Assembly (NCBI RefSeq): GCF_001567565.1
Contig: NZ_LSSW01000015.1
Span: forward strand, 24,350-88,349
From: Ectopseudomonas composti
GTDB taxonomy: Bacteria; Pseudomonadota; Gammaproteobacteria; Pseudomonadales; Pseudomonadaceae
Reading direction: 5' to 3'
DNA: 64,000 nucleotides
Position numbers and translations under genes: made by a program. The first letter of the stretch is position 1; every line of letters begins with the position of its first letter. Below the pieces are notes generated by a model. It did no database searches. It was not told where the DNA came from and saw only the letters and a program-made list of their open reading frames with translations. Below are positions 20,504-30,947 of this stretch, in pieces.

Positions 20504-21781
20504 ATGACTGTCGCGGTATTTCTTTCGTCCCTGCTGGGGTTCATGGCATTCGGCATGCCCATTGCGTTCGCCTTGATCCTCACCGCAGCCGTGCTGATGT
20601 GGTATCTGGATTTCTGGGACGTGCAGTTGCTGGCGCAGAACCTGCTCGCCGGCGCCGACAGCTTCCCGCTGCTAGCCGTGCCGTTCTTCATCCTGGCCGG
20701 CGAGCTGATGAACGCCGGCGGTATTTCTCGGCGCATCATCGCCATGGCCCAGGCCTACTTCGGCCACCTGCGCGGCGGCCTCGGCTACGTCGCCATCGCC
20801 GCTGCGGTGCTGCTGGCCAGCATGTCCGGTTCGGCTCTGGCCGACACCGCGGCACTGGCCACCTTGCTCCTGCCGATGATGCGCCAGCGCGGTTACCCGG
20901 TGCATTCATCGGCTGGCCTGGTGGCTGCCGGCGGCATCATCGCGCCGATCATTCCACCGTCGATGCCGTTCGTGATCTACGGTGTGGTCACCAACACCTC
21001 CATCAGCCAACTGTTCATGGCCGGCCTGGTACCGGGGCTGATCATGGGTGCCGGCCTGATCATCGCCTGGACCCTGATCGCCCGTGGTTTCACCGAGCCA
21101 ACGCCGCCCAAAGCCAGTGCCGCCGAGCGCCGCCGGGTGCTGGTCGACGGTGCGGCGGCGCTGATGTTGCCAGTGATCATCGTCGGCGGTTTGCGCTTTG
21201 GCATCTTCACGCCGACCGAGGCCGCCGTGGTCGCGGCGGTGTATGCGTTGGCCGTGTCCACCTTGCTCTACCGAGAGCTGAGCTGGAGCGACCTGGTGGA
21301 AACCCTGACCCGCGCCAGCCGTACCACCGCATCGGTGATGTTCCTCTGCGCTGCCGCCACGGTATCGGCCTACATGATCACCCTGGCGCAGTTGCCGGAC
21401 GAGATCGGCGCCATGCTTGGGCCATTGGCCGAACATCCGCGGCTTCTGGTGCTGGCGATCATGCTGCTGATGATTGCCGTGGGCATGGTGCTGGACCTGA
21501 CCCCGACCATCCTGATTCTGGCACCGGTGCTGGCGCCCATCGCGATCAAGGCTGGCGTCGATCCGGTGTACTTCGGCGTGATGTTCGTGCTGATCGGCTC
21601 CATCGGCCTGATCACCCCGCCGGTCGGCACCGTGCTCAACGTCGTTGGCGGTATCGGCAAGTTGCGCATGGAGGTGCTGGTGCGCGGGGTGATGCCGTTC
21701 TTCCTGATCTATCTGGCCATCGTCGTGTTGCTGGTGGCTTTCCCGGCCTTGGTTACCGTGCCACTGGCCTGGTTGCGCTGA
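20504..21781 (+). CDS. TRAP transporter large permease (DctM family)
   Basis: This 425-aa membrane protein has about 12 hydrophobic segments and forms the ion-coupled translocation channel of a TRAP transporter. Family features include GMPIAFALILTAAV at the N terminus, the conserved SGSALADTAALATLLLPMM segment near residue 105-125, and GGIIAPIIPPSMPFVIYG near residue 145. It follows the GntK-DctQ gene by 49 bp, with GAGGA before the ATG, and is followed by the binding-protein gene, so the three parts of the transporter are together. The kinase fusion suggests gluconate or a related sugar acid as substrate. Confidence 0.93.
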   Translation: MTVAVFLSSLLGFMAFGMPIAFALILTAAVLMWYLDFWDVQLLAQNLLAGADSFPLLAVPFFILAGELMNAGGISRRIIAMAQAYFGHLRGGLGYVAIAAAVLLASMSGSALADTAALATLLLPMMRQRGYPVHSSAGLVAAGGIIAPIIPPSMPFVIYGVVTNTSISQLFMAGLVPGLIMGAGLIIAWTLIARGFTEPTPPKASAAERRRVLVDGAAALMLPVIIVGGLRFGIFTPTEAAVVAAVYALAVSTLLYRELSWSDLVETLTRASRTTASVMFLCAAATVSAYMITLAQLPDEIGAMLGPLAEHPRLLVLAIMLLMIAVGMVLDLTPTILILAPVLAPIAIKAGVDPVYFGVMFVLIGSIGLITPPVGTVLNVVGGIGKLRMEVLVRGVMPFFLIYLAIVVLLVAFPALVTVPLAWLR

Positions 21782-21788
21782 GTTGACC

Positions 21789-21810
21789 TGCCGGCTTTGG
21801 CGCGCCGGCA
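21789..21810 (+). other. Intercistronic hairpin before the TRAP binding-protein gene
   Basis: TGCCGGC and GCCGGCA arms with an 8-base loop lie between the permease stop and the binding-protein gene. There is no T-tract, so it is more likely a processing or stabilising hairpin that raises binding-protein expression than a terminator. Confidence 0.45.
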
Positions 21811-21838
21811 TCATTCACAACAATAAGAGGTAGTACCG

Positions 21839-22852
21839 ATGAAACGTCCGCTGCTCGCCATCCTCACCGCTGCCATGCTGTGCAGCCCACTCGCCAGCTT
21901 CACTGTCCATGCCGACGAGGTGCGCTCGCGCATGATCCGCTTCGGCTATGGCCTCAACGAGAACAGCAACCAGGGCCGTGCGGCCAAGCTGTTCGCCGAG
22001 GAAGTGGCCAAGGCCTCCGATGGCAAACTCAAGGTGCGCACCTTCGGCGCTGCCAGCCTGGGTTCCGATGATCAGATGCAGAGCGCGCTGATCGGCGGGG
22101 CGCAGGAGATGATGGTCGGCTCCACTGCCACCCTGGTCGGCATCACCAAGGAAATGGCGGTATGGGACACACCGTTCCTGTTCAGCAGCGCCGAGCAGGC
22201 CGACGCCGTGCTCGACGGTCCGGTCGGCCGTCAGGTCATGGACAAGCTCGAAGAGAAGGGCCTGGTCGGCCTGGTGTACTGGGAGAACGGCTTTCGCAAC
22301 CTGACCAACAACAGTCGTCCAATCGACAAGCTGGAAGACTTCTCCGGCATCAAGCTGCGGGTCATGCCCAACCCGGTGTTCCTCGATACCTTCAAACTGA
22401 TGGGCGCCAATGCGGTGCCGCTGCCATTCTCCGAACTGTTCACTGCTTTGGAGACCAAGGCGGTCGACGGTCAGGAAAATCCGTTCAACACCATTCTGTC
22501 TTCGAAGTTCTACGAGGTGCAGAAGTACCTCACCGTGACCAACCACGTGTATAGCCCGTGGATCGTCACCGTGTCCAAACGCTGGTGGGACGGCTTGTCG
22601 CAGACCGAGCAGAACATCCTGCTGGAAGCGGCCAAGAAGGCGCGTGACTTCGAGCGCAAGGACACCCGCGAAGAGGCCGCTCGTGCGCTGGCCGAGCTGA
22701 AAGGCAAGGGTATGCAGATCAACGAGGTGGATCCGGCCCAGGTGCAGCGTATGCGTGAGAAGGCCGCGCCGGCGATCCAGAAGGTCGTCGACACGGTCGG
22801 CCAGCAACTGTTCGATCAGGTTCAGGCCGAAGCCGAGAAGGCCGCTTTGTAA
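21839..22852 (+). CDS. TRAP transporter periplasmic solute-binding protein (DctP family)
   Basis: This 337-aa protein has a signal peptide (cleavage probably after VHA) and the DctP fold. Recognisable are FGYGLNENSNQGRAAKLFAEEV near the mature N terminus, a segment with LGSDDQMQSALIGGAQEMMV, and the conserved LEDFSGIKLRVMPNPVFLDTF near residue 165, whose Arg would make the salt bridge to a carboxylate ligand. It delivers substrate to the DctQM permease encoded just upstream. AAGAGG precedes the ATG by 7 bases. The fused kinase argues for gluconate or a related acid, but the ligand is not proven. Confidence 0.92.
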   Translation: MKRPLLAILTAAMLCSPLASFTVHADEVRSRMIRFGYGLNENSNQGRAAKLFAEEVAKASDGKLKVRTFGAASLGSDDQMQSALIGGAQEMMVGSTATLVGITKEMAVWDTPFLFSSAEQADAVLDGPVGRQVMDKLEEKGLVGLVYWENGFRNLTNNSRPIDKLEDFSGIKLRVMPNPVFLDTFKLMGANAVPLPFSELFTALETKAVDGQENPFNTILSSKFYEVQKYLTVTNHVYSPWIVTVSKRWWDGLSQTEQNILLEAAKKARDFERKDTREEAARALAELKGKGMQINEVDPAQVQRMREKAAPAIQKVVDTVGQQLFDQVQAEAEKAAL

Positions 22853-22928
22853 GGACTTGCCCAGGTTCAGGTGCGACTAACGCGCAGCCGATCCTGGGCA
22901 GGTTCGCAGTTTCGCGGGGCACGCAGGT

Positions 22929-22957
22929 GGTAACGCTCCTTGCATGGTGGCGTTACC
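22929..22957 (+). other. Inverted repeat GGTAACGC / GCGTTACC
   Basis: A perfect 8-bp inverted repeat with a 13-base loop follows the binding-protein gene and precedes gntR. It lacks a T-tract. It may end the TRAP transcript or be an operator; a related GGTAACC lies at 23013-23019 beside the gntR ribosome-binding site, after a TAGAAT box at 22999-23004. Confidence 0.45.
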
Positions 22958-23031
22958 CCGGGCGGCGTGTCCCGCGCTTTATTCACCGGCAGGGCTGCTA
23001 GAATCGGCCGCTGGTAACCAATGGAGGCGCT

Positions 23032-24051
23032 ATGACTCAACGCCGTCGCCGCTCTGCCGAACGCGTCACCCTGTCCGATGTGGCCAAGGCTGCAGGCTGT
23101 TCGCTGATGTCTGCCTCGCGTGCACTGTCGCAGCCGGGGCGAGTGTCCGATGCATTGCGCGAGCAGGTGATGCGCGCGGCCCAGGCGCTGGGCTATGTGC
23201 CTAACCCGGCCGCGCGGGCGCTCGCCAGTTCGCGTTCCAACCTGGTGGCAGTGGTGATTCCGTCATTGTCGAACTCGGTGTTCGTCGACACCGTCGAAGC
23301 CATCCAGCGCGTGCTGATGCCGGCCGGCTTCGAGATGATGATTGGCGTCAGCCACTACCGGGTCGAGGAAGACGAGCGTCTGCTGCGCTCCTACCTGGCG
23401 CACCAGCCCGCTGGTCTGCTGGTCACGGGCTTCGAGCGCAGCGATGCCGCGCGCGAAATCCTCGGTGCCAGCAGTTGCCCGCTGGTGACGCTGATGGAGC
23501 TGAGCGAGGAGCCGGAAGACTATTGCGTCGGCTTTTCGCAGATCGAGGCCGGTGCCGCCATGACCCGCGCCCTGGTGCAACGCGGCTATCGCCATATCGC
23601 CTTCGCCGCGGCGCAGCTCGACCCGCGCACCTTGCAGCGCGCCGAGGGCTATCGCCAGGTGATGCATTACCTCAATCGCCATGATCCGGCGCTGGAGCTG
23701 CTGACGCCGCAGCTGTCGTCCATCGGCCTCGGCGCCGAGCTGCTCGATCGTCTGCTGGCGCAGCAGCCACAGATCGATGCGGTGTTCTTCAACAACGACG
23801 ACCTAGCCATGGGCGCGCTGTTTCGCGCGCGGCAACTGGGGTTGGAGGTGCCAGGGCGCCTGGCCATCGCCGGCTTCAACGACCTGCCCGCTGCGGCCTG
23901 GATGCATCCGGCGCTGAGCACCGTGCGTACTACGCGGGGGCAGATCGGTGAGTTGGCGGCGAACATGCTGCTGGCGCTGATGCGCGGCGAAACCCCCGAG
24001 CAGCATTGCATCGACGTGGGCTTCGAACTGGTGATGCGCGACAGCACCTGA
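23032..24051 (+). CDS. gntR: LacI-family repressor of gluconate-type genes
   Basis: This 339-aa regulator has an N-terminal LacI helix-turn-helix (VTLSDVAKAAGCSLMSASRALS) and hinge helix (NPAARALASSRSN), followed by a periplasmic-binding-protein-like effector domain (about residues 65-335) with the usual VFFNNDDLAMGALF and AIAGFNDLP segments. Sequence style matches GntR, the gluconate repressor of pseudomonads. It follows the GntK-DctQ, DctM and DctP genes on the same strand, and TAGCGCTA operator-like sites lie upstream of and within the first gene of that block. GGAG precedes the ATG. It converges with the lipase foldase gene. Confidence 0.85.
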   Translation: MTQRRRRSAERVTLSDVAKAAGCSLMSASRALSQPGRVSDALREQVMRAAQALGYVPNPAARALASSRSNLVAVVIPSLSNSVFVDTVEAIQRVLMPAGFEMMIGVSHYRVEEDERLLRSYLAHQPAGLLVTGFERSDAAREILGASSCPLVTLMELSEEPEDYCVGFSQIEAGAAMTRALVQRGYRHIAFAAAQLDPRTLQRAEGYRQVMHYLNRHDPALELLTPQLSSIGLGAELLDRLLAQQPQIDAVFFNNDDLAMGALFRARQLGLEVPGRLAIAGFNDLPAAAWMHPALSTVRTTRGQIGELAANMLLALMRGETPEQHCIDVGFELVMRDST

Positions 24052-24053
24052 GG

Positions 24054-25082
24054 CTACTGCTTCTTGCTGGCAGCCGCCAATTGCTCGGCGGCGTCCAGGC
24101 GCAGGCGCTCACGTTCATCGAAGCGTTCGGCGGCCAGCGCGTCGATAGCCGCGCGCTTGTCACCCGTGCTGAGGCCTTCGCTGGCTTCTATTCGCGCTTT
24201 CGCCGCGAGATAGTCGTCCAGGCGTTTCTGCCAGTTCTGCCGCTGGCTATCGAGCGCCTCCAGGCGTGTGGTAGCTTCGGCGCCTACCAGTTGCTGACGC
24301 ATCTGGCGGATCTGCGCCGCGCTGGCGCCTTCGGCTTGCAGGCGCGCCGTGTTCTGCCGCAGCTCCTGCTGCAGTTGTGGCAGTACCGCGTCCTGCAACT
24401 CCTCAGGCAGGGAGGCGCGCAGCCGGTCGACGGCCGCGCCTTTCTCTTGCGCGCTCATTCTGTCGTCGTGCTGGATGGCCAGACGCTCCAGGGTGAAGCG
24501 GTTGTAGCCTTCCTCGCGGGCGAAGAAGGCCTGGTGGGTCTCGTTGTCGAACAGCCGTGCGCGCAAGGCTTGTACAGCGCTTTCGCGCTGGCGCATGGCA
24601 TCGAGATTGCCCATCTGCGGCAGGTCGCGCTCCAGCAGCACCAGCTCACGCTTGTAGCTCAGGTATTGCTCCAGCAGTGCCTGCGCACGGGCCCGTGCCG
24701 GTTCCTGAAGCTGGCTGTCGATGTAGGCACGCAGACGCGAAACGCTGGCGTCCAGGCTTTCTTCGCCGATGCTGGCGAGGAAGTAATCGAAGATCCGCCG
24801 GATATCCTCGCTGATGATCAGGTTACCGGCAGCATCCACGCGAAAGCTGCCGTCGACTTCGGTGCCGACGAAGGAACCGGGCAGGGCGAGCTTGGCGGAT
24901 TGCTTCTGCGCTTTACCTGCAGTCGCCGCCATGGCCTGGACAGTGGGCTCCGTCACTCGCTGTGCAGGCGTCGTAGCGACAGGCGTGCTGAGCGGGGTGG
25001 GGCGATGTCCGGGTTCCAGGTACAGCATCAACGCCAGACCAGCAGCGATCAGGATGGGCAGGGCGAACAGGGTTTTCTTCAC
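24054..25082 (-). CDS. lifO: Lipase-specific foldase (lipase chaperone)
   Basis: This 342-aa inner-membrane-anchored chaperone folds LipA in the periplasm before type II secretion. An N-terminal anchor ([21 protein letters not shown]) is followed by a variable Ala/Pro/Thr-rich linker and the diagnostic steric-chaperone motif [13 protein letters not shown] near residue 98. The rest is a long helical, Gln/Arg/Glu-rich domain that wraps the lipase. A GTG start at 25082 gives the usual length; the longer frame upstream would extend into the lipA-lifO gap. It is cotranscribed with lipA, 107 bp downstream. Confidence 0.93.
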   Translation of the reverse strand: MKKTLFALPILIAAGLALMLYLEPGHRPTPLSTPVATTPAQRVTEPTVQAMAATAGKAQKQSAKLALPGSFVGTEVDGSFRVDAAGNLIISEDIRRIFDYFLASIGEESLDASVSRLRAYIDSQLQEPARARAQALLEQYLSYKRELVLLERDLPQMGNLDAMRQRESAVQALRARLFDNETHQAFFAREEGYNRFTLERLAIQHDDRMSAQEKGAAVDRLRASLPEELQDAVLPQLQQELRQNTARLQAEGASAAQIRQMRQQLVGAEATTRLEALDSQRQNWQKRLDDYLAAKARIEASEGLSTGDKRAAIDALAAERFDERERLRLDAAEQLAAASKKQ

Positions 25083-25150
25083 GGCAGATTCCAGTAAGGC
25101 GTCGGATCGGGATTGCTCCCGACCCAAACCGGGCTCAGAGCCAATGCCTC

Positions 25151-25175
25151 GTAGGGTGCACGATGCGCACCCTAC
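25151..25175. repeat. Family C palindrome in the lipA-lifO gap
   Basis: A perfect hairpin with arms GTAGGGTGCGC and GCGCACCCTAC-type sequence (GTAGGGTGCACGATGCGCACCCTAC) lies between lipase and foldase genes. It may lower downstream foldase expression relative to lipase. It is a short relative of the element at 4381-4457. Confidence 0.7.
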
Positions 25176-25189
25176 GAGAGGTTCTGCGC

Positions 25190-26278
<1,089 letters not shown>

Positions 26279-26342
26279 CTAAATCGGTACTTTTGCTGAA
26301 ATTGGTGCGATCTGGCAGCTATATCGCTGGCTAAGTTCTGTT

Positions 26343-26356
26343 ACGTGTCGACACGT
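26343..26356. promoter_or_regulatory. Perfect palindrome ACGTGTCGACACGT, candidate activator site for lipA
   Basis: A 14-bp perfect palindrome is centred about 124 bases upstream of the predicted lipA start, a typical enhancer distance for sigma-54 promoters. It could bind a LipR-like NtrC-family activator. The rest of the 26144-26646 gap shows no supportable gene; long frames there lack family features. Confidence 0.45.
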
Positions 26357-26478
26357 CACCTCATGCAAAAGACCGCAGGTTGAGTGGCTGGATGCGTGCA
26401 TCGAAGCCCGACGGCGGAGCGTTTTGCTGCCTCGCGAGTGGCCAGGTGGGCGTCGGCCAATCGAAGGTTGGGTGCGCC

Positions 26479-26508
26479 TTGACAGTAAGCCGTCAGCTTC
26501 TCTAGGAT
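26479..26508 (+). promoter_or_regulatory. Sigma-70-type promoter before the small genes at 26.6-27.2 kb
   Basis: TTGACA (26479-26484), an 18-base spacer and TAGGAT (26503-26508) form a good promoter on the plus strand, with a leader of about 130 bases to the ATG at 26647. Confidence 0.5.
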
Positions 26509-26646
26509 GCTGCCTGCGCCGATTTAAACAGCTACTTGCGGGGCGCCACAGGGTGTTGTCATCAATGCCTGAAATTCCGCTAAAGCGCTGGTTCGGTGTC
26601 GCCTCTCACCGCTGCCCAGCGGGATTCTCGAGGCGGAGACTCGACC

Positions 26647-26955
26647 ATGATCTGTCCCCAACCCCTTATTCGTCTGGCGCCCATTACCTCGGGCCTGCTG
26701 CTGCGCAATCCACGCGTGCTGCTTGGCGGAAGCCACCAACCCACCTTGCTGCGTTATCTCGAAGGCTGGCCCAAGCGCTGGGCCGGGTCGCGTGCGTTTC
26801 GCATCCAGTTCGTGCAGACCGGCGAGTCGTTGAACCGCTTCGCCCGCGACAGTTTCGACCTGGCGGTGATCCAGGCTCCCAGCGCTGGGGATCTGGCACA
26901 AACAGTCGGCGAGCTGGTGCGAGTGGCGCGCCAGGGTTTGATCACTCGGCGCTGA
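26647..26955 (+). CDS. Conserved hypothetical protein, methyltransferase-like fragment
   Basis: This 102-aa protein is of unknown function. Its second half (SFDLAVIQAPSAGDLAQTVGELVRVARQGLITRR) has the pattern of the end of a class I methyltransferase core (acidic loop, then helix and a strand), but the SAM-binding glycine motif is missing, so it is not an active enzyme of that family as it stands. The start at MICPQPLIRLAP is 17 codons inside a longer frame and matches the expected leader after the promoter at 26479. A second small gene follows 10 bp downstream. Confidence 0.55.
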   Translation: MICPQPLIRLAPITSGLLLRNPRVLLGGSHQPTLLRYLEGWPKRWAGSRAFRIQFVQTGESLNRFARDSFDLAVIQAPSAGDLAQTVGELVRVARQGLITRR

Positions 26956-26965
26956 GAGCACAGAC

Positions 26966-27181
26966 ATGCAACTGCCGCCTTTCTCAGACCTGCCACAAGA
27001 CGCTCATCTTTACATTAAAGAGTTCGACGTCCCGCTGGCGCAGATTTCGGGACTCGGTTGGGTGAATTACTTTGGCGGTCGCCCGCGAACGTTTGACCCA
27101 ATTTGGCTCAAGCCGGGTAACCACTGGGCTGCCGAATCGCGAGAGGAGTGGATGGCGGTGGTGCGAAACTCGATGAGTTAG
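26966..27181 (+). CDS. Small conserved hypothetical protein
   Basis: This 71-aa protein has no membrane segment or signal peptide. It is rich in aromatic and Pro residues (LGWVNYFGGRPRTFDP-W) and looks like a compact soluble domain. I do not recognise a family. It follows the 102-aa gene by 10 bp, likely in one transcript, and converges with greB, leaving only 15 bp between stops. Confidence 0.5.
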   Translation: MQLPPFSDLPQDAHLYIKEFDVPLAQISGLGWVNYFGGRPRTFDPIWLKPGNHWAAESREEWMAVVRNSMS

Positions 27182-27196
27182 CGAACCTGCCGGGCG

Positions 27197-27694
27197 TCAT
27201 GGGTAATCAATCTCGACGATGTAGCAGGTCTTCTCGCCACTGGGGCTGTGCACCCGAACCTCGGCATCCAGTTCCTTGCCGACCAGGGCGCGGGCCAGCG
27301 GTGAGTCGATGCTGATCAGGCCCTGCTTCAGGTCCAGTTCGTCGGGGCCGACGATACGGTAGCGCGACTGCTCGCCGTCCTCGTCCTCGATGGTGACCCA
27401 GGCACCGAAGTACACCTTGTTCGGATCGGACGGTTTTTCGCTGACGACCTTGAGCTTTTCCAGGCGTTTGGTGAGAAAGCGCACGCGGCTGTCGATCTCG
27501 CGCAGCATCTTCTTGCCGTAGGTGTACTCGGCGTTTTCCGAGCGGTCGCCCTGGGCTGCCGCCTCGCTGACCGATTGGGTCACCTGTGGCCGGCGCACGT
27601 GCCACAGCTCGTGCAGCTCGGCGCGCAGGCGCGCTTCGCCCTCGGGCGTGATCAATGGCGTACCGGCTGGGCGAGGGGGGCGATAGCGGCTCAT
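27197..27694 (-). CDS. greB: Transcription elongation factor GreB
   Basis: This 165-aa Gre factor has an N-terminal antiparallel coiled coil (about residues 15-85, with [19 protein letters not shown] and [18 protein letters not shown]) whose tip acidic residues (GDRSENAEY) enter the RNA polymerase secondary channel and stimulate transcript cleavage, and a C-terminal FKBP-like domain ([20 protein letters not shown]). The YTYGKK segment and basic coiled coil favour GreB over GreA. It lies downstream of the YbbP-type permease gene on the same strand with its own start. Confidence 0.92.
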   Translation of the reverse strand: MSRYRPPRPAGTPLITPEGEARLRAELHELWHVRRPQVTQSVSEAAAQGDRSENAEYTYGKKMLREIDSRVRFLTKRLEKLKVVSEKPSDPNKVYFGAWVTIEDEDGEQSRYRIVGPDELDLKQGLISIDSPLARALVGKELDAEVRVHSPSGEKTCYIVEIDYP

Positions 27695-27748
27695 GGTGTC
27701 TCGGGTCCTGAGAGGGGCGCCAAGTCTAGCAAACCCCTCTCAAGGTTC

Positions 27749-30253
27749 TCAGCCTTCGCGTAGCACGCTCAAGGGGCTGGCATTGAGTGCGCGGCGGGTG
27801 CCGAGTACGCCGGCCAGACCGATCAGCAGGGCACCGATCAGCGGCAGCAGGAGCAGCCAGGGGTGCGGTTGCCAGCTCATGTCGAAGGCATAACGGTAGA
27901 GCAGGAAACTCACCAGCTCACAGCCGACGGCCGCGAGCAGACCGGCAGCAGCGCCGAGCAGACCGAACTCGGCGCGCCGGGCACTGACCAGCAGCTTGCG
28001 TTCGGCGCCCAGCGCGCGCAGCAGCGCACCCTGACGAATGCGCTCGTCCAGCGTCGCCTGCAGCCCGGCGAGCAGCACGGTGACGCCGGCTGCGAGCACG
28101 AACAGCAGCACGTACTCGATGGCCAGGGTGACCTGGGCGAGGATGCTGCGCAGTTGTGCCAGCAGCGCATCGACCTGCAGCAGCGTCATGCTGGGGAAGG
28201 CGCGGCTGAGCGCGACCAGTTCCGAGTCGTGGCCCGGCGGCAGGTAGAAGCTGGTCAGGTAGGTGGCGGGCAGATCCTGCAGGGTCTGTGGCTCGAAGAT
28301 CATGTAGAAATTGGGCTGGAAACTGTCCCAATCCACCTGGCGCAGGCTGCTGACCTGGGCTTCGCGCTCGATACCCCCGACGTTGAAGCGCAGGCGATCG
28401 CCGAGCTTCAGGTGCAGGCTTTCGGCCAGCTCGGCTTCGACGGAAACCCCAGGCAAGCCGCTGGCGTGCTCGGCGCTCCACCAACTGCCGGCGATGATCT
28501 GGTTGTCAGGCGGCAACTGCTCGGCCCAGGTCAGGCTCAGGTCGCGCTGGATGGCGCGCTCGCCACGGCTTTCCTTGGTCACCAGTTGGCGCACCGGCTC
28601 GTCGTTGATCATGATCAGCCGGCCCGGTACCACCGGATACAGCGGCGCCGGATGTGGCGACAGTTCGGCCAGGCGCGCGGCGAAGGCATCGCGCTCGGCC
28701 GGCAGCACGTTGAGGGCGAAATGGTTGGGGGCATCTTCCGGCAACTGGTCCTGCCAGGTATCGAGCAATTCGCCGCGCAGCAGGGCGATCAGCGCCATGG
28801 CCAGCAGGATCAGGCCGAAGGCCAGGGACTGCCCCGCAGCAGCGAGCGGATGCCGCAGCAGTTGGCCCAATCCCAGACGCCAGGGCAGGGAAGCGCGCTG
28901 CAGCAGGCGGCGTAGGCTTTGCAGGCCGAGCAGCAGCAAACCGCCGAGCAGCAGCGCAGCGAGCAGTCCGCCGCCCAGCAGTGCCAGCGTCAATTTCAGA
29001 TCCAGGCTCAGGCGCCACATGATCAGGCCCAGCGCAACCAGTGCCGCGCCGTAGACCAGCCAGGAGCTCGCCGGTACCGGCAGCATGTCGCGGCGTAGCA
29101 CGCGCAGCGGCGGTACCCGCCCCAGCGCGGCCAGTGGCGGCAGGGCGAAACCGGCCAGCGCCACCAGCCCAGTGGCCATGCCGGCCAACGCCGGCCACAG
29201 ACTGGCCGGTGGCAGGTCATCGGGGATCAGTCCGCGCAGCAGATAGAACAGCACATGCTGGCCTGCCCAGCCCAGCAGCGCGCCGATCACGCAGGCAATC
29301 AGCCCGAGTAGCGCCAGTTGCAGGCCGAACAGGGCCAGCGCTTCGCGGCGTGACAGCCCCAGGCAACGCAGTAACGCACTGGCATCGAAGCGCCTCGCCG
29401 CGAAGCGTGCCGCCGACAGCGCCACCGCGACGCCAGCGAGCAGCACGGCTGCCAGGCTGGCCAGGTTCAGGTAGCGCTCGGCGCGGCCGAGTGCACCACC
29501 GACCTGGCGGTTGCCATCGCGGGCATCGTCCAGACGCTGATTGGGTTCCAGGCCAGCTTCGACGGCCTTGCGATAGGCGGCGAGGGCATCAGCATCACCG
29601 CGCCAGAGCTCACGAAAGCGCACGCGGCTGCCCGGTTGAACCACCTCGGTGGCGGCGAGATCATCGAGATTCATCAGCACGCGCGGCGTCAGGCTATAGA
29701 AGTCGCCAGCGGTGTCCGGGTCATAGGTCAGGACGCGGCTCAAGCGCAGGGTCTTGGACCCTATCTCCAGCTCATCGCCAATCTTCAGGTTCAGCGCCAC
29801 CATCAGGCGGGCCTCGGCCCAGGCTTCTCCGGGGCGTGGCCCGGAGCCCACTTCCTCGGGCGCGTAGGGCTCGGCGGCGCTTCTCAGCTCACCGCGTAGC
29901 GGGTAGCGACTGCTGGTGGCCTTGACGCTGGCCAGCTGGATGCCGTCCCCGGCGGCCACGACGCTGGAAAATTCCACCGCCCGGGCGTGATCGAGGCCCA
30001 GTTTGAGCCCCGCGTCGATTTGTTCCTGACTGGCTGGCGTGCTGCCGCTCAGGCGCAGATCAGCCGCCAGAAACTCGCTGGCGCGCTGCAGCATGGCGTC
30101 GTTCAGCCGCGCGCTGAAATAGCCAATGGCGCTGCTGGCCGCCACCGCGACCAGCAGGGCGAAGAACAGCACTCGCAACTCGCCGGCGCGAGCATCGCGC
30201 AGCAGTTGGCGGGCGGCGAGCGAAAACAGGCGAGTGAAGGGCACGCGCTTCAT
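27749..30253 (-). CDS. ybbP: ABC transporter permease, YbbP type (two FtsX domains)
   Basis: This 834-aa membrane protein has the layout of YbbP: an N-terminal segment (LAARQLLRDARAGELRVLFFALLVAVAASSAIGYF), a periplasmic domain, and two FtsX-like membrane cores with about 10 hydrophobic segments in all, the last before the C-terminal GTRRALNASPLSVLREG. Together with the YbbA ATPase it forms a MacB-like, type VII ABC system that works on substrates in or from the inner membrane, not a classical importer. The start overlaps the stop of ybbA by about one base, so the two are translated together. Confidence 0.88.
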   Translation of the reverse strand: MKRVPFTRLFSLAARQLLRDARAGELRVLFFALLVAVAASSAIGYFSARLNDAMLQRASEFLAADLRLSGSTPASQEQIDAGLKLGLDHARAVEFSSVVAAGDGIQLASVKATSSRYPLRGELRSAAEPYAPEEVGSGPRPGEAWAEARLMVALNLKIGDELEIGSKTLRLSRVLTYDPDTAGDFYSLTPRVLMNLDDLAATEVVQPGSRVRFRELWRGDADALAAYRKAVEAGLEPNQRLDDARDGNRQVGGALGRAERYLNLASLAAVLLAGVAVALSAARFAARRFDASALLRCLGLSRREALALFGLQLALLGLIACVIGALLGWAGQHVLFYLLRGLIPDDLPPASLWPALAGMATGLVALAGFALPPLAALGRVPPLRVLRRDMLPVPASSWLVYGAALVALGLIMWRLSLDLKLTLALLGGGLLAALLLGGLLLLGLQSLRRLLQRASLPWRLGLGQLLRHPLAAAGQSLAFGLILLAMALIALLRGELLDTWQDQLPEDAPNHFALNVLPAERDAFAARLAELSPHPAPLYPVVPGRLIMINDEPVRQLVTKESRGERAIQRDLSLTWAEQLPPDNQIIAGSWWSAEHASGLPGVSVEAELAESLHLKLGDRLRFNVGGIEREAQVSSLRQVDWDSFQPNFYMIFEPQTLQDLPATYLTSFYLPPGHDSELVALSRAFPSMTLLQVDALLAQLRSILAQVTLAIEYVLLFVLAAGVTVLLAGLQATLDERIRQGALLRALGAERKLLVSARRAEFGLLGAAAGLLAAVGCELVSFLLYRYAFDMSWQPHPWLLLLPLIGALLIGLAGVLGTRRALNASPLSVLREG

Positions 30254-30936
30254 CAGGGCTCCACGCGGTCGATCAGGTGTCCGCCTTCCAGGCGGATCAG
30301 GCGCTGGCAGCGATGCGCCAGTCGCTCGTCATGGGTGACCAGTACCAGAGTGGTGCCGCGTTCCTGGTTGAGCTGAAAGAGCAGGTCGCTGATGCGTTCA
30401 CCGGTATGGCTGTCGAGATTGCCGGTGGGTTCGTCGGCGAACAGCACGTCAGGTTCGGCGGCGAAGGCTCGCGCGATCGCCACACGCTGTTGTTCGCCAC
30501 CGGAGAGCTGGCGCGGGTAGTGGGTCAGACGTTGACCCAGACCGACGCGTTCGAGCAGGGCGCGGGCACGCTGTCGGGCATCGGCATGGCCTTCCAGTTC
30601 CAGCGGCAGCATGACGTTCTCCAGCGCGTTGAGGCTATCGAGCAACTGGAATGACTGGAACACGAAGCCGACATGCTCGGCACGCAGTCGTGCACGCTGG
30701 TCTTCATCGAGTTCGCTGAGATTCTTGCCAGCCAGCAGCACGGCGCCGCCGCTGGGCAGGTCGAGCCCGGCGAGCAGGCCGAGCAGGGTGGATTTGCCAG
30801 AGCCGGAACTGCCGACGATGGCCAGGCTGTCGCCTTTGTTCAGGTCCAGGTCGAGGTCATGGAGGATCGTCAGCTCGCCTTCCGTGCTGCTGACCACTTT
30901 GTTAAGGTTCCGCGCAGCGAGAATGCTCGAAGTCAT
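30253..30936 (-). CDS. ybbA: ABC transporter ATPase, YbbA type
   Basis: This 227-aa ATPase belongs to the LolD/MacB-like group. Walker [12 protein letters not shown] is near residue 41, the Q-loop in VFQSFQLL, the signature [15 protein letters not shown] near 145, Walker [13 protein letters not shown] near 165 and the switch histidine in [10 protein letters not shown]. It pairs with YbbP downstream. The start at [15 protein letters not shown] is chosen because a start 7 codons upstream would overlap the divergent tesA; the two ATG codons are then 11 bp apart. Confidence 0.92.
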   Translation of the reverse strand: MTSSILAARNLNKVVSSTEGELTILHDLDLDLNKGDSLAIVGSSGSGKSTLLGLLAGLDLPSGGAVLLAGKNLSELDEDQRARLRAEHVGFVFQSFQLLDSLNALENVMLPLELEGHADARQRARALLERVGLGQRLTHYPRQLSGGEQQRVAIARAFAAEPDVLFADEPTGNLDSHTGERISDLLFQLNQERGTTLVLVTHDERLAHRCQRLIRLEGGHLIDRVEP

Positions 30937-30947
30937 GGAGATTCCAA

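Noticed and set aside
26424..27065. 213-aa plus-strand frame across the lipA leader and the small genes
   Set aside because: Its composition (Arg/Trp-rich, low-complexity) is that of non-coding DNA, and it overlaps the better supported genes at 26647 and 26966 in another frame.
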